Assembly (NCBI GenBank): GCA_905221605.1
Contig: CAJNDS010001224.1
Location: 527,001 to 591,000, forward strand
Source: Symbiodinium natans
Taxonomy: Eukaryota; Sar; Dinophyceae; Suessiales; Symbiodiniaceae
Direction: 5' to 3'
Length of the DNA stretch: 64,000 nucleotides
Positions 58,165 through 64,000 of the stretch are shown here, piece by piece. The position numbers and the translations under genes were made by a program. The stretch's first letter is position 1; every line of letters starts with the position of its first letter. The notes under the pieces were generated by a model. It did no database searches. It was not told the DNA's origin and worked only from the letters and a program-made list of their open reading frames with translations.

Positions 58165-59072
58165 AAACTCCCTGGTAGATTCTGTGGTCCAGTCAGCGAA
58201 ACTTCCCTTTAATGCCAGGCCTGGAGCGCCCGCGGCACCTTGAAAAGTTCGGCCCTGACAGCCAGTGATGTCCTGCGGCTTGGGGTTTAGGGTTTGGGGC
58301 TTAGGGTTTAGGGTTTGGGATTTAGGGTTTCGGGTTTAGGGTCACTCCCTGCGAGGCGCGCCGAATCTCGACATCCAGTGTGAAAGCATGGCGTACGTAA
58401 GTCTACGTTTGTCATGGGCCCTCACTCACAGAGTGCACTTCCACCCTAAACCCTAAACCCTAAACCCTAAACCCTAAACCCTGAACCCTGAACCCTGAAC
58501 CCTGAACCCTAAACCCTAAACCCTAACTCCCTTCTTCTTTGTCATTTTCCTCAACCCGGCTTTGGGGTTCCCCGCCCACATTGAGTATGGGCGCGTAAAT
58601 GGGGACCCCTTATATGGTAGGTTACCTCCCTTATACACCCTGCACCCAAAGAGCCCAATTCCCCTTATTTAAGGAATATTCCTTAAATCATACTAAGGAT
58701 CCCTGTATGGTTTAGGGAATATTGCTTAGTTAAGGGGTTTTGGGCTCTCTGGGCTCAACCCAAAGGCCCATACATCAGAACCCTTTAAAGACGGTAGGGG
58801 GCCTAATATTAAGGGGTTAACCCTTTTTTGCCCCTGAACCCCTAAAACTTAAACCCTAAACCCTAAGTTTAAACCCTAAACCCTAAAAACCCTAAAAACC
58901 CTAAAAACCCTAAAAACCCTAAAGGCCCTAAAAACCCTAAAAACCCTAAAAACCCTAAACCCTAAACCTCCTAACCGCTCGGCCCAGCCGCGGCCCTGGG
59001 CGTCCTCGTGTGCGGATCAAGATGCGCTTCCGGCCTTGCAGGGGGGTCCACAGCTCTGGGGCCTGGTAAATT
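58165..59072 (-). CDS. Series of probable exons
   Basis: Minus frames: 59072-58976 (IYQAPELWTPLQGRKRILIR TRGRPG..), 58605-58528 (PFTRPYSMWAGNPKAGLRKM TKKKG), 58402-58342 (RHAFTLDVEIRRASQGVT) and 58277-58165 (KPQDITGCQGRTFQGAAGAP..). GC3-rich, each bounded by arrays or elements. YQAPEL recalls the APE motif of protein kinases, but nothing else of a kinase is visible. Probably one gene with the exons at 59833-60195. Confidence 0.42.
58440..58525. repeat. CCCTAAA/CCCTGAA array
   Basis: About 12 units, with four consecutive CCCTGAA. Confidence 0.9.
58600..58825. mobile_element. F12 element containing a nested F4 element
   Basis: F12 arms (tatggtaggttacctccc and cccatacatcagaaccctttaaag..) are separated by a complete F4 element at 58648-58757 (caaagagcccaattcccctt / aaggggttttgggctctctg). 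Confidence 0.8.
58835..58968. repeat. CCCTAAAAA nonamer array
   Basis: About ten 9-base units ccctaaaaa at 58880-58955, flanked by ordinary heptamers. Confidence 0.92.
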
Positions 59073-59239
59073 TTAGGGTTTAGGGTTTAGGGTTTGGGGT
59101 TTAGTAGAAGTACAGGGTTCATGAGTATAGCGGTTGGGGTTTAGGGCTTGGGGGGGGGGGGAGCGCACCTCAACTGTTCTTAGAAGATTTTGTGGTTTCC
59201 TACGCAATCCCTGGCAAGCATTCCGAAAAGTGAGTGTAT

Positions 59240-59350
59240 GCCCTAAACCCTAAACCCTAAACCCTAAACCCTAAACCCTAAACCCTAAACGCTAAACCCT
59301 AAACCCTAAACCCTAAACCCTAAACCCCAACCCTAAACCCTAAACCCTGA
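59240..59350. repeat. CCCTAAA array
   Basis: About 15 units. Confidence 0.92.
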
Positions 59351-59354
59351 AGGC

Positions 59355-59700
59355 TGGAGATGATATAAAGAACCTCAAGGCATAGCTTGACTCTTGCGAG
59401 GTTTTTGCGAGGGGCTGTGCCAGCTGTGCTGTGGATATTGGGGGCAACTGTCAACTACTAAAAAGGTGCCTTAACAGCTAGAATAGGGTCTTGGGGAGTT
59501 TTTATAGTATAAGTACAAGGGACCAAAAGGGAATACTCGTAGTCATTCCGACCAATACATTACACTCCCTCGGGTTGCTGTAAGTGATGCCCATTAATCC
59601 TGGGCATCCTGTTTGACACTACCCCGAGGGACAGGAGTACTTAGGGTTTAGGGTTTAGGGCTTAGGGTTTAGAGTTTAGAGTTTAGGGTTCGCGTTTAGG
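59355..59700. other. Intron or spacer
   Basis: A cctcgggttg / accccgaggg hairpin at 59568-59632 and telomere variants at 59638-59700. Minus frames open at 59450-59355. Nothing recognised. Confidence 0.35.
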
Positions 59701-59713
59701 GGCAGCCTCTCTG

Positions 59714-59831
59714 CACTTGGAGGTTCAGGGGTGGTGATAAGTAGGCTTATGAGTATATGGTATCTCGACTCTTCATGCTGTTTCGGGTACTTTTAACCCT
59801 ACGTACAACTGCCCAAGAACCTCCAAGTAGC
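59714..59831. mobile_element. F2 inverted-repeat element
   Basis: cacttggaggttcaggggtgg at the left pairs with actgcccaagaacctccaagtag at the right. Confidence 0.85.
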
Positions 59832-59832
59832 T

Positions 59833-60195
59833 GGCCTTAAAACTTCGCCCATGATACTCCGCCGTACCAAACTCGAGTCTAGTTTTCCCAGAAAGCCGGT
59901 ATTGGATATTGGGGTGCTTGGTGTCTTGAGGGTCAAGGGCTTCGATCCATCTAGAATTAAAGTGGTTGCCTACTTAAGCGGCCCTGATGTAACTCCCGAA
60001 GCCCCAACACCCTAACTCGGAAGCCCCTCATTCCTTTTTTGCCTGGGGTTCCTGAACCCCTAAACCCGAACCCCTAACCCCACACCCGGTGCCCTGCTTG
60101 CCTAAGCCTGACTCGAGGCCCGCAACCGAGTCTAAACGCCCTTTCTCGCCTGCCGCCTGCTCGACGTAGACCTCGTAACGTCTGAGCTTCATTTC
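59833..60195 (-). CDS. Two probable exons
   Basis: 60195-60100 reads MKLRRYEVYVEQAAGEKGRL DSVAGLES. 59960-59833 reads WIEALDPQDTKHPNIQYRLS GKTRLEFGTAEYHGRSFK and abuts the F2 element. Both are protein-like with high GC3. Family unknown. Confidence 0.45.
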
Positions 60196-60447
60196 AGGGT
60201 TCACAAACGCCTTATAACTAAATAACTATAGTCCGTGACCCCACAGGGTTGAGCTTTGAGGGTAAGGCCAAGGGTTTGGGTCTAGGGCCTAGGGTTTCAG
60301 GTTTTGTCTAAGTGTTTAGGCCGAGGTCCACCTAGAAACCCTTCATGTCAGGTCCTTGCAACCCAGTGGCATCGTCGACGGCGACCCCTGCAGCAGAAGT
60401 AGTAGGGTGACTGTTGTCGTTTTTTTTTCGGGAGGGGGGGGGGGGGC

Positions 60448-60938
60448 AGCGCTCACGCAGCTTGGCAGAAGCCTCCAGAGCATAGACCAGAGCCTCTTGA
60501 CAACACCGAGCCGGCGAACCCTAAACGGTGAAACCTAAACTCTAAACCCGAAAAACCTCAACAAGTTCATCAAAGCTGGGCTGCCGCTCACAAAAGGGAG
60601 AAGCTCTTGGATGCGTGGACTGAGGGCGGTGCCAGCCGAACGAGGGGCAGGGTTTCGGGTTTAGGGTTTAAACAAAACAGCAGCCTCTGAAACAGATTCG
60701 GCATAGGGTTTACATAGGGTTTAAGGCAGGGTTTATAGGGCTTAAGGGTAGGGTTTATAGGGTTTATAGGGTTATAGGGTTTAAGGGTAGGGTTTATAGG
60801 GTTCAAGGCAGGGTTTACAGGGTTTGAGGTGCCAAACCTCTTAAACCCGCTGAGGGCGCCAGACATTCCGCGAGCCAGAGGGCTTTTTTAGGCACCTTCG
60901 CCCCGCCAGCTTGAAGAGCTCCGTACACTCCCCTAAGA
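60448..60938 (-). other. Probable exons around a variant array
   Basis: 60938-60865 reads GECTELFKLAGRRCLKKPSG.. ; 60522-60448 reads ARCCQEALVYALEASAKLRE RC. An island at 60550-60655 is open on both strands. Between, 60655-60835 is TTTATAGGG/TTTAAGGG variants. Confidence 0.37.
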
Positions 60939-61272
60939 GCCCTTAGGGTCTAGGGTTTAGGGTTTAGGCTTTAGGGTTTAACACCTCCTCACTTCAGGAA
61001 TATGCCTTAAACCATATGGAATGGAATCCCCTAACAGGGGACCCCAGAAGGGTACCTCCATTCCCTGAATCGCATCAAAGTTGGCCAACGGCGTGGGTGC
61101 TGGCCGGGTTCGAGGATGCGGACTTAGGCTTCTGGGAGCTTAGTGTTGAGGGTTAAGGGTTTAGGGGTTTAGGGTTCTCGGAAACACTGACAATTCCTCT
61201 CAGTCAAGCAGACCCAGAAAAATTAGGCGGCATGGTATCCCGAAAACTTGGGACATGGCAAGCCCTGCTCAA

Positions 61273-61368
61273 TCATCCACTGGGGGCGGCACTGAAGCGA
61301 AAAATGTAAGGGAGAAGCAGCCACACCCACATCATGGCGAGCAGCATGAAGACCATGGCCACTACGGC
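61273..61368 (-). CDS. C-terminal membrane-anchor exon
   Basis: Acceptor CAG, then 31 codons in phase 0: AVVAMVFMLLAMMWVWLLLP YIFRFSAAPSG, stop TGA at 61273-61275. One hydrophobic helix and a short tail, GC3-rich; typical of a tail-anchored or multi-pass protein end. The exon before it may be 61830-61770 (TIDFDSCELDAEVRE). Confidence 0.6.
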   Translation of the reverse strand, partial: AVVAMVFMLLAMMWVWLLLPYIFRFSAAPSG

Positions 61369-61379
61369 CTGACCCGTTT

Positions 61380-61412
61380 AGGGTTTAGGGTTTAGGGTTT
61401 AGGGTTTAGGGC
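61380..61412. repeat. TTTAGGG array
   Basis: Five clean heptamers directly upstream of the membrane-anchor exon. Confidence 0.9.
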
Positions 61413-61511
61413 AGGCAATCTCGGATTCAGGGCGGCGGGAGAACCCCCAAAAAAACTGCGCTCAGCATGTCCCTCACATGAAAAGTCTAGCCTAAGGCAC
61501 AACCCCTTCTT

Positions 61512-61634
61512 GGAGGTACTTGGGTAGTCATAAGGAGGGTTATGAGTACCCTAAGTAGGGTTAACAGTACGTAAAGTGACCGTACTTAGAACTGACTTAG
61601 AACGTACTTTTGACTACCAAAATGAACCTCCAAG
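61512..61634. mobile_element. F2 inverted-repeat element
   Basis: cttggaggtacttgggtagtc at the left pairs with gactaccaaaatgaacctcca at the right. Confidence 0.85.
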
Positions 61635-61635
61635 T

Positions 61636-61745
61636 ACCCAAAGAGCCAATACTCCTTAATTAAGGAATATTCATAAGTCATACTAAGGATCCCTATATGG
61701 CTTCAAGAATATTGCTTAATTAAGGGGTTTTGGGCTCTCTGGGTA
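61636..61745. mobile_element. F4 inverted-repeat element
   Basis: cccaaagagccaatactccttaa at the left and ttaaggggttttgggctctctggg at the right. It adjoins the F2 element with no spacer. Confidence 0.88.
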
Positions 61746-61879
61746 AACACCAAAAGCAAGTTCAGCACTTGTCCGTCACTCTCGCACCTCGGCGTCAAGC
61801 TCGCAGCTGTCGAAGTCAATCGTGGAGGTTCATGGGCATGAAAATGGAATAACCTTTAGGGTGGGGCTTAGGGCTTAGG

Positions 61880-62040
61880 GTTAGGTTTAGGGTTTAGGGT
61901 TTAGGGTTTAGGGTTTAGGGTTTAGGGTTTAGGGTTTGGGGTTTGGGGTTGGGGTTTGGGGTTTGGGGTTTGGGGTTTGGGGTTTGGGGTTTGGGGTTTG
62001 GGGTTGGGGTGGGGTTTGGGGTTTGGCGTTTGGGGTCATA
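61880..62040. repeat. TTTAGGG array changing into TTTGGGG
   Basis: Seven TTTAGGG units then about 13 TTTGGGG units; the change occurs near 61932. Confidence 0.92.
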
Positions 62041-62099
62041 GCCTCGAGGCTGCTTGGCCCCGTGGTATGGGGTTTGGGGTTTAGGGTTTTAGGGTTGAG

Positions 62100-62505
62100 G
62101 ATTGGTTCCAACAAGTGTGTACATGTAAGTATAGATGACAGTACGTACTCACATGCGTCTCTGTTCCCGTGCACGGAGCTTGTCAACGATGCTTGCTGGG
62201 AGATTTCGTGCGGCGGGGCCCACCTCCCGAACGTACCCCGCAACCCTATAAACACCCAAAACATTAGCACACCCATAAGCCGACAACCCTTAATCCAGGC
62301 ATGTGCCTGAAGCTCTTGAAGGATCCAAGCACTAAAACCCAGAACCCTAAGCCGGATAAGCCCTAAGCCCTCACCTCTCATCCCTAAACACAAACCCCCG
62401 TCCCCAAAAAAATCAGCCAAAAGGGAGGGCTTCAGCGATCCGAGCCACACTCCTTGCACTCCGTCGCGCCATGCTGCGCGCGTGGTATCCTCCGCCACGG
62501 CCGGG
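62100..62505. other. Islands open on both strands
   Basis: A minus frame of about 140 codons begins at 62498 (MAEDTTRAAWRDGVQGVWLG..) but crosses telomere variants at 62340-62395. A plus frame at 62165-62250 (LFPCTELVNDACWEISCGGA..) is equally good. Confidence 0.3.
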
Positions 62506-62507
62506 CT

Positions 62508-62774
62508 TACACTTGGAGGTTCATTTGGGTAGTTTATACTTGGAGGTTCATCGGACGTAATACCACCTATAACTGGGCTTATAACCCTACTTATAATTGG
62601 GATAATCCCTATAGGCCCTTTAGGGGTATTATATAGGGTTTATAAGTACAGTTATAATTGGTTAGTAGTGCTAAGAACCTCCAAGTAAGTAGGGTTCTGA
62701 GTATGGTAACTCTACTTATGACCCTACTTAGGGTACTTAGAACCCTACTTAAACTACCCATGAACTCCAAGTAG
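62508..62774. mobile_element. F2 element nested in another F2 element
   Basis: Outer arms acttggaggttcatttgggt (62511) and aactacccatgaactccaagt; an inner complete F2 at 62537-62687 (tacttggaggttcatcgga / tagtgctaagaacctccaagta). Confidence 0.88.
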
Positions 62775-62779
62775 GATTT

Positions 62780-63175
62780 AGGGTTTTCGGTATCGTGGGG
62801 CTTGTATGGTTGATTTAGGGTTTACAGGGCTTGCAGGGTTCAGAGGGTCTTAAGGGTTTAGGGCCCAAGCCCAGGGAAGTTTTCGAATTAAGGGTGTGGA
62901 GGCCCTCCCAAAGCCCTAAATCAAAAAACCGCTTAAACCCCCACAGGCCCCCTGAAGCCCACGCAAGCCAGGCAGGTGTGGAAAGGCCGGGGAAGGGCCT
63001 TGTGAACGATCCCGGCATCCTTATGCCCGACATCGCGGCCTAAACAAACGCCCCAAACCCTAAACAGTAACCCTAAAACACTCAACCCTAAACTCTGAAC
63101 CCTAGGCTTTGGGGTAAGTCATGACCACATCCATCCGCATGGAGCACCACTGGCCCTGTTTGCCTTACCTGCCCA
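62780..63175. other. Unassigned islands
   Basis: 62935-63045 is open on both strands (plus ends VNDPGILMPDIAA and a stop). Telomere variants at 63048-63105. A short plus frame is at 63121-63189. Confidence 0.3.
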
Positions 63176-63179
63176 GAAC

Positions 63180-63296
63180 CACATTCTAAGAAGGGCACCC
63201 TTTTTGGGGGTTTATGGTTTAGGGTTTAGGTTTTCGGGCAGGGAACCCATAACCCAAAAACCGGGTAAAGAGTACCACTGGGACCATCAAGGCCTC
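63180..63296. mobile_element. F5 element carrying a telomere tract
   Basis: ctaagaagggcaccctttttggg at the left and gagtaccactgggaccatcaag at the right; gggtttatggtttagggttt sits in the left half. Confidence 0.7.
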
Positions 63297-63408
63297 ACTT
63301 GGAAGGCCTGAGGGCTTGCTAAGCAGGGTTCGTCGGTGGGTTCTGGGGGTTACTGAGGGCTTCTAGGGGATACTGAGGAGAACTACTTAGTCAAAAGGGT
63401 TTCCAAGC

Positions 63409-63519
63409 CTTACAGCAAACTCCAGAAAGTTGTAACATGGCTTTAGGATGATTAGAGGTGGAATATACCTTTTGGGGTATGGGGAGAAGAATGTTCCAAC
63501 TGCTTGGAATTTACTGTGC
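63409..63519. mobile_element. F10 element without telomere insertion
   Basis: tacagcaaactccagaaagttg at the left and caactgcttggaatttactgt at the right; the uninterrupted counterpart of the 21700 copy. Confidence 0.82.
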
Positions 63520-64000
63520 TGGTGCTGAACAGCACGACTATGACGACCACGTGAAGGCTGTCAGGTACTGTATGCAACCCCCCTTTCCCCCGACCCCCCC
63601 GAATTCAGATTCCACACATGAAGATGACTGATTGATATATGCCTTTGAATAAGAAATAAGACGCAACTGATCAAAGGAATATTCCTGAACCAGGCTCGCT
63701 TGCAATATTTCAGGGAACCCATGCCCGCAACAAAAACAAAAACCTCCAAACCCTATACAAAAAACCTCCTAGCTCCTTGTCGAGCACGGGAAAACTCCTA
63801 AGCTCCCAAACCCTCAAACCTCTCCTAACCCCCGCAAAGCCTACGCCCTACAACCTCCGAAGCCCCAATATAGGGGCCGGAATAATTACTGACTGTATTT
63901 TCTTATGGTCCCTTTGTAATTTCTACGATAAAGCCCCAAAATCCCATTCTAATTGTTCAGGCCCCTAAACTTGTAGCCCTAAACCCTAAACCCCAAACCC
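63520..64000 (+). other. Possible plus exon after F10, then unassigned
   Basis: The plus frame 63521-63632 reads GAEQHDYDDHVKAVRYCMQP.. to a TGA directly after the F10 element. A hydrophobic minus frame covers 63749-63561. The window ends in CCCTAAA units at 63977-64000. Confidence 0.33.

Noticed and set aside
61929-62498. 189-codon minus-strand protein
   Set aside because: Its C-terminal 60 codons are translated TTTGGGG array and its middle crosses telomere variants; at most two short exons are possible.
1-64000. Reading the window as a chromosome end because it begins and ends in CCCTAAA
   Set aside because: Tracts are short, point both ways and lie between exons over the full 64 kb; the terminal units are not longer than internal ones.

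Overview
This window looks like nuclear DNA of a peridinin-type (photosynthetic) dinoflagellate. Three things seen here support that: a nuclear gene for the photosystem II subunit PsbF with a secretory/transit leader ending in a FVPP motif; a 17-base exact match to the dinoflagellate spliced leader at the 5' end of an intronless retrocopy on the minus strand (about 37035-37056); and exons that join in frame only if GC-AG and GA-AG introns are allowed. I cannot name the species.

The layout is many tiny exons (30-130 bases) separated by introns of 100-4000 bases. The introns are built from two materials. The first is short tracts of the telomere-type heptamer TTTAGGG/CCCTAAA and its variants, present in both orientations from one end of the window to the other. 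The second is 90-200 base inverted-repeat elements belonging to about a dozen families (labelled here F1 to F13), which behave like introners: they lie between exons and, where I can follow the reading frame, they supply or abut the splice sites. Long open frames are therefore a poor guide. Most of them are antisense shadows, translated simple repeats, or end in translated telomere repeat.

Region by region. 1-16.1 kb: a minus-strand gene for a nucleotide-sugar-transporter-like membrane protein, start codon at 16141, running off or ending near the left edge. Inside its largest intron (2045-6187), on the same strand, sits the complete psbF gene (2757-4231, five exons). 9.1-11.6 kb is a repeat-rich stretch inside another of its introns. 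17-26 kb: minus-strand exon islands, some recalling polyol/uronate long-chain dehydrogenases, with a start exon at 26036. 27-35 kb: more minus-strand islands with some plus-strand candidates. 35.2-37.06 kb: a spliced-leader-tagged, intronless, stop-ridden retrocopy. 37-51 kb: mostly minus-strand islands, including a membrane protein series (47.7-50.4 kb). 51.8-56 kb: mainly plus-strand islands. 58-61.4 kb: a minus-strand exon series and a membrane-anchor C-terminal exon (61273-61368). 61.5-64 kb: nested introners and a few islands.

Only psbF, the transporter gene and the retrocopy are well supported as units; the other exon islands are frame- and codon-based guesses without recognised homology. 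I saw no rRNA, tRNA, CRISPR array, or promoter or terminator I could defend.
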